NCBI GenBank assembly: GCA_003254925.1
Contig: QANZ01053186.1
Location: 581,868-645,867, forward strand
Source of the DNA: Chamaecrista fasciculata
Lineage: Eukaryota > Streptophyta > Magnoliopsida > Fabales > Fabaceae
Length of the DNA: 64,000 nt
Reading direction: 5' to 3'
In this document: positions 37,777 to 50,934 of the stretch, in pieces
Layout of the letters: each line of letters begins with the position of its first letter
How positions within the stretch are numbered: the stretch's first letter is position 1
Position numbers and translations under genes: made by a program
Notes under the pieces: model-generated
Seen by the model: the letters and a program-made list of their open reading frames with translations, nothing else
Told to the model about the DNA's origin: nothing
The model's database searches: none

Positions 37777-38351
37777 CAAGGTTATTAAGATCGAGATCTT
37801 AGATCGTATAAGATCGAGATCTTAATAAGGCCAACTTTGCCGGATCGTATTTAGTTAGGATCGGACTAAGATCGCGATTTTCTAGTTAAGATCGTAGGAT
37901 CGTATGATCCATGCGATCTGAGACAAAAAAAAAATTTTTGGCCCAAAACGCAGTTTTTTATACATTTTTGTTTTTTGTTTTTAATTTTCTGGCCCAAAAC
38001 GCATAAGTGAGGCAAATTTTGGGTTTCCCTTTTACAAATCACATTTATCTTTTCACTTTTCACAGTCTCTCGTATACTCCGCCGTTCCCTTTCACATTTA
38101 TCTATAGAATCAAAGTTATATTGGTTTTTATCTTATTTGTAAAATGTTTGACACAACAAAGATGTATATATACCATAAAAATATAAATTTTTAGACATAT
38201 TTAGAATAAATATAAATTGTTAAGATCTTACGATCCTAATTTTTTCTGTACAAAAAAAAGTTAGGATCTTACGATCCTCGATTCGATTTTACGATTCGAT
38301 CTATTTTTTTTCGCTCCGATTTTTATTAAGATCTCGATCTTAATAACCTTG
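37777..38351. mobile_element. Non-autonomous hAT-like element rich in GATC palindromes
   Basis: Terminal inverted repeats CAAGGTTATTAAGATCGAGA at the left and TCTCGATCTTAATAACCTTG at the right enclose 575 bp. A perfect 8-bp direct repeat, GATGTAGT, flanks it (37769-37776 and 38352-38359). The 8-bp duplication and CA...TG ends fit the hAT superfamily. Both arms contain many copies of AAGATCG/CGATCTT and TAGGATCG/CGATCCTA. No transposase frame is present. A right-arm fragment of the same family is at 13690-13775. Confidence 0.8.
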
Positions 38352-38592
38352 GATGTAGTATTGAGAGAGAAAGGAACAAGTAGAGAGAGAAAGTGAGTCT
38401 CACTCACACTTTCTCTTTCTATCCTGTTTCTATCTCTCTCATCACTACACTCCTAAAGTACTATAAAGAATCCAAATTATAATTTAGGATATTTAAAATT
38501 TGTGAAGGAATGAAAAGAATAGGAATTAAAAGTTAATCCCTCTTTTTTTTCTTTTTCAATTATCAGCTTTTTAAATGAGGGTAAGAGTCTAA

Positions 38593-39009
38593 GGGTATGT
38601 TTGGATGGGGTGTCAAGGGGGGAATGGAGAGGAGAGGGAGGAACAAAAGGTAAAAAAATTATGTTTGAAAGTTTTTATAGGGGAGAGTGGAGTGGATAAG
38701 GAGGGACACTTGGCACCCCAAAATTCAATTTTTGTTGGCACCCAAATTTGGGGTGCCAAGGAAGGAGTGGACAGTTTTATAATTTTTTAATGACAATTAT
38801 ATCCTTATACTAAGGAAAATAAACATGTGTCCACTCCATTCCATTACTAATAACTTCCAAACAAGATTAACAAGTGTCCATTCCTTTCCTCATTAAAAAC
38901 TCCCAAACAACATATCTACTCAGTCCATTAATATCTTCTCTTCTCCACTCTATTAGTGTCCATTAATATCCTCTCCTCTCCATCCTCACTAAAACTCCCA
39001 AACATAGCC
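38593..39009. mobile_element. Tourist-like (PIF/Harbinger) MITE
   Basis: The ends GGGTATGTTTGG and CCAAACATAGCC form inverted repeats flanked by TAA on both sides (38590-38592 and 39010-39012). The 3-bp TAA duplication and the GGG...GTTTGG end are the Tourist/Harbinger pattern. Inner arms are purine-rich at the left and pyrimidine-rich at the right and also pair (GAGTGG/CCACTC). There is no ORF. Confidence 0.7.
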
Positions 39010-39117
39010 TAAGAGATTTCAAACCTCTCTTTATTCTGAAAGTGCTAAACTATGTTAATTAGTTGTGTTTATATTTTCTTCTTTCATTTTTGCATTTTTA
39101 ATACTTTAGTTTTTTTT

Positions 39118-39393
39118 AGTAAACTACCAAATTGGTCCCTGAATTATTGGCTCGCTGACAGATTGGTCCTCGAATTTAGGAAATTGACAAATAGGTCCCC
39201 GAATTTTTCTACCGAGTCAAATAGGTCCCCGAATTTTTATAACGTTAGTCAAATAGGTCCCCGAACAACATGCACAGAAGGACCTATTTGACAAATGTTA
39301 GAAAAAATTGAGGACCTATTTGTCAATTTCTTAAATTCGGGGACCAATCTGTCAGCGAGTCAATAATCTAGGGACCACTTTAGTAATTTACTC
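39118..39393. mobile_element. Foldback MITE, Mutator-like family (copy 4)
   Basis: The arms AGTAAACTACCAAATTGGTC and AGTAATTTACTC pair, and the inner arms (GCTCGCTGACAGATTGGTCC and its complement) pair almost perfectly. The repeated GGTCCCCGAATTT motif occurs three times. Flanks GTTTTTTTT at 39109-39117 and 39394-39402 could be a 9-bp target duplication, though in a T-run. Confidence 0.65.
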
Positions 39394-41954
39394 GTTTTTT
39401 TTTGGCAAAATATACTTTAGTTAATTTGTGAATAATGTGAATAATTGTTGAGGGCCAGGCCTCTCTGAATCCTAGAACTAAAAAAAAATCATATAGGGCC
39501 CAAAGTCACTAGTGCATCATCAGACATGTGCATGTGAATGTGAATGTGAATGTGATTTGAATGGTAAAAGGAAAAGAGAGGTCAGAGGTGGGTGGTTCCT
39601 ATCCTGGTTGGCATGAAGAAGATGGAAACAAATAAGTCTCTAATAATACTCTTCCATGATCATCTATCTCATTTATTATTTGTGATTTAGTATGATTTAT
39701 TATTTAAGATTTAGTATTTAATTTCTTGTGCTTTTTACTTTGTTAGAGAAAGAGAAAGTAAAGAAAAAAAGACAGACCTCACCTCACCCATTTGGTAAGC
39801 GGCCAAACAGAAGGAGGCCACCTTTGGCTTTTCTTTACTCTTTGTCCTTCTTCGCCTTAGAATATCAGAATTAGAATACCATCCTAAACAACTTTCTACT
39901 GATTCTTACATAATTTTAATCGTTTTCCTTACATTATTCGTTATGTAGTTAATAAATTTAATTAATTCATTTATTAACTTGTTGGAAACTGCCCTCCTCT
40001 CATGCTATGTATGACTTTTACTCCTCTCTTTTCCTCTCTCTCTTGTTGGGCTGTTTCATAAATTAAAGATTACTACCCCTTTAATCTCTCCAATTTTTTC
40101 TTTCTTTCTTTCTCCATTTCTCTATCTTTTGTTTTGATATCTTCCACCACCCAAGACCAAGAGGCTCTCTCTTCTACCCTTCCGTTTTTCTCACTGGGTG
40201 TTCTTTTCTTTCCCTATTTTCTTTACCCAGAAACAAAGGGGGATAATCAATCAATTTTGTTGCCGCCGCAAGGACCATGCTTGTTCCCCTTGTTTCACTT
40301 TTCATCCGGTGATTTCCGGTTGATCAGAGTCCTTTTATCCTCCTCCGGTAAGATTCCATTTCTACCCACAAAGTTCTTTTTCTTCGCCTTTTGGCCTGAT
40401 CACTCGGCGATTTCTGAGGATTCAACGAATTTCAAGTTACAATTCTTTTCTGGGTAGTTTTTAGTGATATATAGGGTTTAATTAGACCATCCGCCGTTTG
40501 AAATCCTTTTGGGGTTGTGTTGATAGCTATTAGGCTTTCTACATCTTATTCATCATAGGTTTTTTTGTACTGAACTTTCTTTGTTTTAATTGAGTCTTCC
40601 CTTCACTTGTTCATGGTTGAGGCTGTTTTGTTCAGCCTGGTTCTCAAAGGGTTAAACTGAATTTGCTGTTGTCGGTCGAGCTGATCTTGGGAATATTTTT
40701 CTATTCTTTTCCCCCGTTTTGTTCATTACATTCTCTAAATGGAGTTGACTCTATTGCGTATTTGTGATTTGAGAATCCGTTTTTTTTTTTCTTTTTTTTT
40801 TCTGATGGGTGAATAAGTTTCCGCAATTTTACTCAAATGGTAATACTACATTAGTGGGATTTACATTTCCGAACTCTCTGATTCTTTTGCTGGTGAAAGA
40901 GCTGGGTGGTGGTGGTTTGTAATGTTCTACATCTTATGGCTAGGACTTATGAAATGTGATTAGCCTAATCTTATTTACTTTATTTGTGGTTATGGTGTTT
41001 GTATGTTAAGGAATGTCTATTTGATTAATTAGTTGTATGATATCCCTGCGTTGACAACACTAAGCTACTTTATGTGTGAACTTTGCGGTAGATATTTAAC
41101 ATTTTTTACTGAAGCAGAAGCATATTACGTGTTATTCCATAAGGACCTTACCTTAGGCTGTCTCAACCTTGCTACAGTTGCTTTAACAGAACATATATTG
41201 CTAGATGAGAATGAGAAATTTTTTTTTTTTATGTTACCACATCATGGGACTGAGTTGCTGGTGTTTTTTGCATTCATGTAATCATCATCAAGGTCTCTTT
41301 TAAAGCTAGCTTCAAAATAGCTCTGATATAAAGCCTCATGGCCCTCTATGCAACTACTGCAATAGAATGTCTACAAAAAAGTGATGCATTGTTGAGAGAA
41401 TGATAGCTTTGGTAAAATAAAAAAAAAGAAAATAGTTGTTCCTTTCAAATGCTCTTATGGATTTTGAGTGGGATAATGCACATTGAAATATTTATTCCTG
41501 ACTAGGTTTTAATTACTCTGTTTTTTTTGGGGGTGGGGGGGTGGGGCATATAGGTCAATTATGAAAGAATACATACAAATATTTCATTAGATTTGTTTAC
41601 ATAATTAGAACAAAATCATAGTAGGAAGTATGAACCATTCCATATGTTTACATCCTACCACAGTTAGGGATTTTGGTAGACGTTTTGTAATCATTAGGTG
41701 CATTGCAACTGAATGATTACCATTTGATGTGACTTTGAGATCGCTTTAGTGATCATGGATTGTTTGAGGTTTTTTTTTTCATTTTTTTCTCTAATCACTT
41801 TCTTCTTTTTTTGCAGGATCTGCCAGACATAGCAAGTGACATGATGCTCTACTCTATTGATTAATTACTTTCTCATCATACATTTATTTACCTCTATTAA
41901 ACAGGGAAACTTATAATTCTCCCAGTGCAAGGGGAAAGGGGTACAATAGGTTCC
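39394..41954. other. Upstream and 5' leader region of the MBR-like gene
   Basis: Pyrimidine-rich sequence at 40060-40347 ends in CTCCTCCG followed by GTAAGATTCC, a good donor, and an acceptor TTTTTTTGCAG precedes 41819. This suggests a long 5' untranslated intron of about 1.5 kb, common for this gene type. Chance frames here have no family similarity. A G-run (GGGGGTGGGGGGGTGGGG) lies near 41529. Confidence 0.45.
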
Positions 41955-44900
41955 ATGCCTGAAACCTTGCAATTTGATTGTGGATCTACCTCAAGTAACG
42001 GTACTGTAGATCAGCAGATTTGTTGGGATAGCATGAGGAGCCCTGCAAAAAATCATATGACCGAATTTATGCTTTCACCTGGTGATGTGAACCCAGTATA
42101 TGCAAATACTATTAACCATGAATGGAAGAACATGAGTGGTTGGAGCTTTGGCGAGCCAAGTTCCAGTAATGCACAAACAGAGATTACCAATAATGAGCCG
42201 AAAAGGGAACTCGGATGGTCATCTTCAGTAAGTTCTGGTGCTGTCACTGGTTCAAGATCAGAGCATCACATTGAACCAATTAACGTTCTTTCATTGGGCA
42301 ATGTCAATACAACTCCGATACCTGTGCACAGCTCCAATCCACATGCTATGTCACAAAATCTCAACCTTAATGCTGGCTTGGCAGACAGTGGCAGTGATAC
42401 TTGCCTGCATCAGGAGCATCCTAGCTTGAATAAATCTAGTGGTTCAGTAAATGAGCCTATCCCAACCACTATTGGTGCAGCACCTTCTTTCCTTCCTTCT
42501 GGAAATAACAGCTTTTTGGTAGATGATACTAATGCAAGGCCAGGTTGTTCTCTTGATGCTCGTCGTCTATCCTGTAAAAGAAAGGCCGTTGATACATATG
42601 TTGGACAGTCTTCAGGTGGTGGAAGTTCTAGTTACAGCCAGCACACTGAAAGTGCTGCCTGGCATTCAATTCTTGCACAGAATAATGCTCGGGGCGGTTT
42701 AATCAGATCTCCTTCAACAGCAAATCTTAGTTCAATACTTGGCCAGGGTATGGGCAATGAGTCCTCTGAGAGCATTCATGATTTGAATGTTCCAGGAAAC
42801 AATAACTTTCATAGGAATTTCCGGTTGAGGATAAATCCTCCAAACCAACAAGATTCCATTCCTCCCCCTTCATTCTCTAATGGGAGTGGGAGTGTGATTA
42901 GGCATTCTACTGTTTCTTCATTGCCTCCCATGTCACAAAGGTTTCAACCTGTTGATCATTCTTTGGAGTTGAGTTCAGCACCATCAATAGATAATATGGT
43001 TCCTCAAAGCCAGCCTGTTGGAATCAATCCTCCCTTTCTTCCCAGGAATATGCAATCAGTTAGAGGAAGTGGCAGTTCTAGCTCAAGAAGCAGCCATTTA
43101 CCGAGCACAGTTATTTGTCCAGACAAGGATAATCTGTCACATGCAGAAGAAAACTTCATAAATATGTCTAGAAACATATTAGAACACCCTATGCTTGTGC
43201 CTGCAGCTGATTTAAGAAATTTGGTTCAAAATCCAACTAATAGGGCTCCGGGTAGTGCAAATTTGAATATATCAGGAAATGTCGCTTCCTCTTCACGAAC
43301 TGGGTCGAGTTCATCCATCAATCATCCTCCACCTGCCTCAACATGGGTTTCTCGTCCTAATCCTCCACAGTATCCTCGTAGGTTGTCTGAATATGTTCGT
43401 AGATCAATGCTGTCTTCTGGTCCTGAGCCTGCTGGAGGTTTGAGCAACAACAATGGTTTCTTGCGCTCTAGTCCTACTACATCTGAAGCAAGGGCGCTAC
43501 CATCGCGGGCTGGTAGCCAGGGGCGTCATCAGTCACACTCAAGATCATCATGGTTGGAGAGGCGAGGTGATAGTGACTTCAGAGTCCCCTATTCATTACA
43601 AACTTTGGCTGTTGCCAGTGAAGGAAGTAGTAGACTTGTATCTGAGGTCAGTATTCAACTCTCTGTCTTTGTGCTTTTCAATAATTATAATATTTTATTG
43701 CAATTTTAAGGTTAAATAAAACTTGTGGAAACGTCTGGTAGATCAGGCCCACTTATAAAATTATTTTGTTCTAGAAATTGTTTAGAAACTGAACTATATA
43801 AAAGTGTAGTTTTTTACTTCAACACATATTAGGGACATTGAATTTGGGCATGGTCACTAGTTGTTATTCCTTTAGGTCTTAAAACATCTTCTATTCAGCC
43901 CCTACTTGTTATTCCTCAAAATTAACTTACCTGAGTTTGCACTTGTTAGTGCAAGTTCTAAGTTTGTTTTATTACTGATCCAATGGCAATAGTTTTTTTT
44001 GGGATTGAACACTATTTGAGACAAACTCTGAAATGAACGAGGTAATTGATTAGAGTTTCACAAGCCTGATATTACGGTTTGGCCTTGAAAATGAAAGACA
44101 GTTTTTGTCCTCATTCAGCCTGCATCAGACAATTTTTTAGATGACCTCGAGAGTTGCAATATTATATTTCCTATTATATTCATTGTTGCCTTAGATTTGA
44201 CATGTTCCTTTCCTTTTGTTCTGCAGCTCCGTAATGTTTTGGGCCTCATCCGTCGGGGTGGGAACCTTCGATTTGAGGTTAGTTTTTCAAATACATTGGT
44301 GCATGGACAGATGGTCTATGAACAGATATTTAGTAAAGTTTTTTTGTTTATTAACTCTAGTTTTCTTTTTTCTTATTCTTCTTTGATGGTGCCAAATGGC
44401 TTGAAAATTGAGTTGATTTTCATTCAAATCCAGTGAAAAGACATTTCCTGTCGATCAGCATTTATCATTCAATTGTTAATTTGGCCTTACCAAGTCCGAC
44501 AACCACATTCAATCATTTATAGTTCTGATCAGACTATTAGTATCTTGTTGGACTTTGAGTCTGTAACTGTTTTAAGAGAAAAAAGATACAATATCATGCC
44601 CTTTAAATTTTAAATATTCTGTCCGCTTAACAAATGAGATGTCTATGTTTCTAATAATAAAATGATCTGAACAGCTTATATTGGACTCGAAAGTTCTATT
44701 TTTCTGATGTTTTTTTTTTGTTTTTGTTTTGAGAGAATCACCTCAACATCCAATTCCAGCTCCTTCCTCAACTTGTTTTTTTACTAGCAATGTTCATCCT
44801 TGGCTAGTGATGTAACATGTGCATTCAATATGTGGCAGGATGTTATGATCTTTGACCATTCAGTATTTTCTGGAATGGCTGATATCCATGACCAGCATAG

Positions 44901-45386
44901 GGACATGCGACTTGATGTGGATAACATGTCTTATGAGGTAATAGAAAATTCCACATTTCGATGCTAGCCTGTACTCTTACTACTGCCTTTAAATAAATTT
45001 CTTGTCATATAATATGTATATATACAAATTTTATAGGAATTATTGGCTCTGGAAGAACGTATTGGAAATGTGAGTACTGGATTGAGCGAGGAAACTATAT
45101 CAAAACTACTTAAACAGAAGAAATATTCAGTTGAAGAAGGATCTCAGGTTGACGCAGAACCCTGCTGTGTTTGTCAGGTAAACCAGACTGGTTGATTGCT
45201 TGCCTTAACTCATGCATGCACATATATGCTGAATAACATGCTTCTTTTGTGCAGGAAGAGTTTAACGAAGGAGATGATATTGGAAGCCTGGATTGCGGCC
45301 ATGATTACCATACCAACTGTATTAAACAGTGGCTAATGAATAAGAATCTGTGTCCCATTTGCAAGACAATAGGCTTGGCAACATGA
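41955..45386 (+). CDS. RING-H2 E3 ubiquitin ligase, MBR1/MBR2-like
   Basis: Five coding exons end at 43646, then 44227-44277, 44839-44937, 45037-45177 and 45255-45386; all junctions are phase 0. From the ATG at 41955 (MPETLQFD) the protein is 704 aa. Homologues begin MQG-R-TIGSMPE, and the matching codons here (QGERGTIGS) lie upstream with GTG in place of the first ATG. The long N-terminal part is Ser/Asn-rich and disordered, with the conserved LDARRLSCKRKAVD motif and a WHS.L..N segment. The C-terminus has ELLALEERIGNVSTGLSEE, then RING-H2: CCVCQEEF, LDCGHDYHTNCIKQWL, CPICK. From family knowledge, MBR1/MBR2 bind MED25 and target it for degradation, promoting flowering, in the nucleus. The exact orthologue cannot be fixed by eye. 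Confidence 0.85.
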
Positions 45387-47305
45387 AATTCATTCTTTGG
45401 TTCTCAAGAATTTTATTTCGTATGTGAAGATGGAAATGGAAGTGAAGATGAAGTGAACTGGCAATACCTAGGAAATTTTGGTTACTTGAAGGTGCTTTTG
45501 CTGCCTTGTTTACTACTATATTCCTTTTAAATGGCGGCACCTCTTAAGCACCTAGTGGACTTTCTGAAGCTCCTCAATTTCTTGTTATAATTTTTTTTTT
45601 CAATTTATAATTTATCCAAGCCAATGATCTCTTGTTTAGGTGACAGATAGTTGATGCTGAAGGAAATTGTTATTGGTTGGCCTCAATCTCTAGATGATAA
45701 GGCTTGGTTCACAATCTTTATGAAAGAAATTTGTTACAATGTTCATGGACCTTGGTGCTGTGGTTTGGATACATGGATGAAACTGAACAGAAAACCAGCA
45801 GACAATGATTTTAAATTATGCCTTCTTGATACATAATTTTCATTGAATTCAGTTTAGATTAATGAAAAGATAGGTAACTACTAGGAGATTCTTCTTTCAC
45901 TCATGGAAGTTGGTAGTTGAATCGATATTTCTTTTTTTTTTTTTAAATATGGATTTATCTAACATGTGTCCTTATGGCATATTATAAGGTTTCTTTTGAT
46001 TGGTTAGTAGAGCATCTCATATCTTGAAATCTACGAAAATTTATTTAAAAGATAATTTTTAATGTTTGAAAATTCACTTGATCAATCAAAAACAATCTTA
46101 ACATGTGTCTAGAAGGACCCAAAAAATATTGCTATGTTAAGTATGATGCTCTTTTTGTAATTGTTGGAGCGAATACCCCTTAAAGGTCTGAAAAGTTGAA
46201 AGTTGAAACCGTTTGTCAATACTGAAAAGATGGGAAAAGTAAAAACTTGACGGCTTTAGAATCATGGAAAGACACCTGAAAATCGATTAGGATTAAGAAA
46301 TAATCAACATCCAAAGCCTCAACAAGATGATTTACTACACCAAAAATAGGACCCGTAAACTTGAACTTTGTGTTATAAATGGTATTGGAGTAAATAGCCA
46401 CATAGTGGAGAATGGAGATGATGAGACGAAGTGGGAAAAAGACATGGGAAAAAACGGGGTCCATGTGGGTCCACGTGGTTAATTAGAGTAAGGGTAGATA
46501 AAGATTCATGATTCATTAGATTATGCTCATATTTCACACCCGTGAGGCTGTGACATTATGACATCAGACCAAATAAGACAGCCTCATTTGACACCTACTC
46601 CTTCGTTTCAGATAACCTCGGTCCCACTTTTCCCCTNGGACCAAAATTGCAACAAAAAAAGTTAGGGGACCAAATTGAGACCTTTGCGAAAGTTAGGGGA
46701 CCAAAAGTGCACTTAAGCCTATATTTTTTGTCACGGTAATCAAGTTTTAATTCGCACAAAATTCCATTAATTAATTCCGAATCCTATGAACTAAAGCAGC
46801 AGGGTCAACCACAAAAAGTATCGGGCATCTTGACTTCCTCCTTCTCTTCCCATAATCTCCCCACCCACATTTATCTAATTAATTCAATATCCAGTTTCAG
46901 AGTATCTCAAACGGTGATAAACAAGTGAAATTAAAAGCAGACAAGAATAAGGTCACGACTTAGAGCATAAACTGGGGAATGAATTAAATGAGAAATAAAT
47001 TAAATCCCACATAAAAGTACACAGAAACGGTCTTCAATGAGACAAAAAGGCAAAATAGAAGTGTGAAAATTTTTCTTCTCCTATTATACAAGTCCCATCA
47101 TGCCAGCTCCATTATTTCTTCTTCTCTGTCTAAAACCCCACTGGCAACGCATCGTCCCGAAGCCACACACTCTTTAACCTCTTCTTCTTCTTCTTCTTCT
47201 TCATCTTCTTATTGTTGTTACTGTTAATTTTGCGACCTGGTTCGTTCTTCTTCTATCAAATTCAAAATGTCTGTGTCTGCCTTCCCATTTTAAAGTGGTG
47301 CGAAA
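45387..47305. other. Intergenic DNA with two repeat remnants
   Basis: 45940-46110 carries a dispersed repeat also found inverted at about 10360-10520. 46638-46725 is one arm of the foldback family at 32825-33245 (GGACCAAAATTGCAACAAAA), starting right at the N at 46637. A CTT-repeat leader (47179-47210) precedes the receptor-like kinase gene. Confidence 0.5.
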
Positions 47306-49745
47306 ATGACGAGCTATGCGTTTCTGAACGATCAGCTCTCGAAGCACACTTCAATTTTCGGGTTACGACTTTGGGTGGTTTTGGGTATATGCGTAGGAGC
47401 CGCCATAGTGCTTGTCCTTTTCCTCATATCGCTCTGGTTCACTTCAAGGCGCAACAACAATTCTTCGACCCACAACATTATTAACCACACTATCCCAAAT
47501 GTGTCCAAGGAGATTCAGGAAATCCGGATTGACGCTTCTCGTGACCCGACTCATCCGAAATCCGACCCGAATCCAGAAACGGAAGCGTTGGCGATAGTAC
47601 CAGTATCGGCTGAGAAGGACGACGAAAGCCGAAGAATCCACATAGAAATTGGTAAGGATCATAGGATTTCGTATCCTGAGAGAAGTGGAGGCTCATCGCA
47701 TGGAAGCGGCGAACAGGGTTTAATGATTACGGCGCCTGAGGTTTCGCATTTGGGTTGGGGGCATTGGTACACTCTCAGAGAGCTTGAGTTCTCTACCAAT
47801 GGATTTGCTGATGAGAATGTTATAGGTGAAGGTGGCTATGGAATTGTTTATCGCGGTGTTTTGCAGGATCATACCAAGGTTGCTGTTAAAAATTTGCTCA
47901 ATAACAGGTAAGGATAATTAAGCAATCATTCTCATTTTTGTTTGTGATCAAATTTATCATGAGGAGACTTAGGTAGAATGTATAGAAAAATCCTATACTT
48001 ATCATGTAGTTATTGAAGTATAAAGAGGTAGATATAGACTGTTTAGTAGATTGTTAGTGAATCTTAAACTAAATCTACCATCTACCACATGTGAGGTGAT
48101 TGTTGAAATATTGTCTCATGATATCAGTTTGTAATCTTTGTATTATTTATTTATTTTGTGATTTGAATTGGTTTTCAAAATGATTGACGCAGGGGACAAG
48201 CTGAGAGGGAGTTCAAGGTAGAAGTTGAAGCAATTGGACGGGTAAGGCACAAGAATTTGGTGAGGTTACTTGGATATTGTGTTGAAGGAGCTCATAGGTA
48301 TGTATGTATCTATGTGTTTCAACTTTCATCATAGATATCTTTTGCATTGCCTTTGTTTTTGTACGATGTCATTTAACCTGAATGTGTTTAAATTGTTGCA
48401 GAATGCTTGTTTACGAATATGTTGACAATGGAAATCTTGAAAGGTGGCTTCATGGAGATGTTGGACATTCTAGCCCTCTTACATGGGAGATTCGCATGAA
48501 TATAATACTTGGAACTGCAAAAGGGTATGCATTGTGGTGAATCATGTTTTACATTTTGGCTCAAACTTCATTTTAAGGGTATTCCTTGTTTTGTCTCAAT
48601 GAAGATTCATCCTGAATGTAGGTTGACGTACCTTCATGAGGGGCTTGAACCCAAGGTGGTTCACCGTGATATTAAGTCAAGTAACATATTGCTAGATAAG
48701 CTATGGAATCCCAAAGTTTCTGATTTTGGCCTTGCAAAGCTCTTGGGATCAGAGAGAACTTATGTGACCACCCGTGTGATGGGAACATTTGGGTCAGTTG
48801 GGTTGAACCATTTATAGTCATCTTCAAATTCGATTGTCATGATCTGGAGTTCTATGCCTAATTATAACTGACAGGGATGGCTTACTCTGTTTCATAGGTA
48901 TGTGGCTCCGGAATATGCAAGTACCGGCATGTTAAATGAAAGAAGTGATGTTTATAGCTTTGGGGTCCTAATTATGGAGATCATTTCTGGGAGAAACCCA
49001 GTAGATTATAGCCGTCCTCCTGGAGAGGTTTGTCTCCACCAAATAATACTAGTTTTAACTTCCAAATGCACCATTTCTGATAATAATTGGCAAGTCAATT
49101 TTGCAGGTGAACCTGGTTGAGTGGCTAAAGAAAATGGTCTCTAACCGAAATGCAGAAGCAGTGCTAGATCCTAGGCTACCTGAGAAGCCTTCTTCTAGGG
49201 CCCTGAAGCGTTGCTTGTTAGTAGCTTTAAGGTGCGTGGATCCAAATGCCCAAAAAAGGCCAAAGATGGGGCATGTTATACATATGCTTGAAGCTGATGA
49301 ATTCCCTTTTCGAGATGTAAGTTTTGTGTAATTTTGTATTTACAATGCCAACAACCACTGTTGCATCATGAACAGATAATAGTAAATACAAATTTGTAAA
49401 TTCATATTTACTATTCTGCAATTGTTTATAGTTGCTTGGATACTGATATCTTGAAGCCTAATGTCCCCTTTTTTGTGATATAAGAAGCACATTGGGATCA
49501 TTATTGCAGTATGCAGCGTCAAATTCCCCAGTTTAGGATTCATAATAATAGTGAGTTTCAAGATTTTTCAGGACCGTAGAATTGGGAGGGAAAGTGGACG
49601 CTCACAGCGGGAATTTGCAAGAGATCGGTTGAAGGAGAAGCAAATAAGTGAATCTGGTGATAGTAGTGGGTATGAAAGTAGCGTCCAAACTAGCAAGTCT
49701 CTGTGGACAAATCAAGAAATTGATGATCAGCATCAGCCGAAGTAG
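47306..49745 (+). CDS. Receptor-like Ser/Thr kinase (At1g01540/At4g01330 type)
   Basis: Seven exons (47306-47907, 48193-48297, 48402-48524, 48622-48792, 48898-49027, 49107-49316, 49572-49745) join in frame to give 504 aa. A very short outer segment (about 19 aa) precedes one membrane span at 20-46, a basic stop-transfer SRR, and a variable cytosolic linker. The kinase domain follows the signature [23 protein letters not shown] at 174-179, VAVK with lysine 195, HRDIKSSN near 291-298, DFG at 311-313, then the activation segment [15 protein letters not shown]. The C-terminal tail is Ser-rich and variable. The family has no real ectodomain, so ligand sensing would need a partner. All catalytic residues are present, so it should be active at the plasma membrane. 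Its substrate is unknown. Confidence 0.92.
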
Positions 49746-50759
49746 AAACAGATTTACAAGGTGAATTGATGCCTCTATCTATTCTCAAATAGAGCTGGTG
49801 TAAACATCATATTTTCATCACCTGTATATATCATTTGTGTTTTGCTTGTTTTGTGTAGATTTTGCACTAGATATCTTAAGGCTCCGTAGTTTCTTTGATG
49901 TCTTGTCTAATAATTGTAGAGGAAATGTTTAATTACTTCATATATATTATTCTCCTTAATTGGTACAAGTTTGTAATCTAAGCCACCATTCGTTTAAGTT
50001 GTATGATCATACAAGTCTTGAATATTTACTTTCAAAGGTATGGTCCGAGTTCGCTCAATATGCAATGAACAAAAGCAAAAGTAAGAGCTCATAATTTCAT
50101 CCTAATTAACGATGGACTTGCCCATGGTTAATTCTGATATCATAGCCATAGCCATTGGTAGATTATGTTATGCTTTTCTTGAATCGTTTCACTTGAGTAT
50201 GTCTTGCATAGTTACATTACTATATTGCTTGACATGATTTAATACTGCTCTTTTTCTTGCCCATTCAATAATGTTAATATCCATGAAAGCTATGTGCTCG
50301 TGCATTTATATTATAACATAAACTCCCTTAATTGATGGTCTTTAGGCCTACACTTGGTTTGTTTATAAAGTCATGGGTCCCATCTAATCATGAAATGACA
50401 CGGTGATGTTCATAGGTTTTAAATTTAGGGGTCAGAGACATGATTGTCTTTTTGGTCATGCAGCATTATTTTGTCCCTAGACAATTTGGAATATGCAAGG
50501 GCCCAGATATTCTTCTACATTTTTATTTCACTCGTTCGGATTTGATTATAATCAAAAGCTTAAACCCCAGATAGGAAGTATTTATACAGTAACCTGCACC
50601 TGCTTGCTTTCTAAATGCAAAGTGTATATCACTGTCAAGCCCAGACTCTTTTTTTTTTTTTTNAATAAATTATTTTTTAATAATATCAAAATTATTTTTA
50701 TCAGACTTTTTATCTATAATTACGAAAAATAAAAAATAAAGCAATTACCAATATAAATA
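49746..50759. other. 3' flank of receptor-like kinase gene
   Basis: The 3' untranslated region and AT-rich intergenic DNA. An N at 50663 follows a T-run. No gene was recognised. Confidence 0.45.
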
Positions 50760-50934
50760 TGATATACACCCCTCGGGGTTTGCGGATAACCATTACTCGG
50801 AGGGTACCACCGACGACCCAACCCCTCGGACTTTCCGGAGGGACTAGTGATATACACCCCTCGAGGGTTGGCGGATAACCACCACTCGGAGGATGACGCC
50901 GATGACCCCCACCCCGGACTTCCGGAAGGACTAG
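50760..50934 (+). repeat. Two tandem units of 88 and 87 bp at the LTR start
   Basis: Units at 50760-50847 and 50848-50934 both run from TGATATACACCCCTCG through GCGGATAACCA and ACTCGGAGG to GGACTAG. A third start (TGATATACATCC) at 50935 continues into unique LTR sequence. The LTR's own first 88 bp were therefore duplicated in tandem. Confidence 0.8.

Noticed and set aside
40134..40457. 107-codon frame upstream of the MBR-like gene
   Set aside because: It crosses a good splice donor at 40348 in a pyrimidine-rich leader and has no conserved motif.
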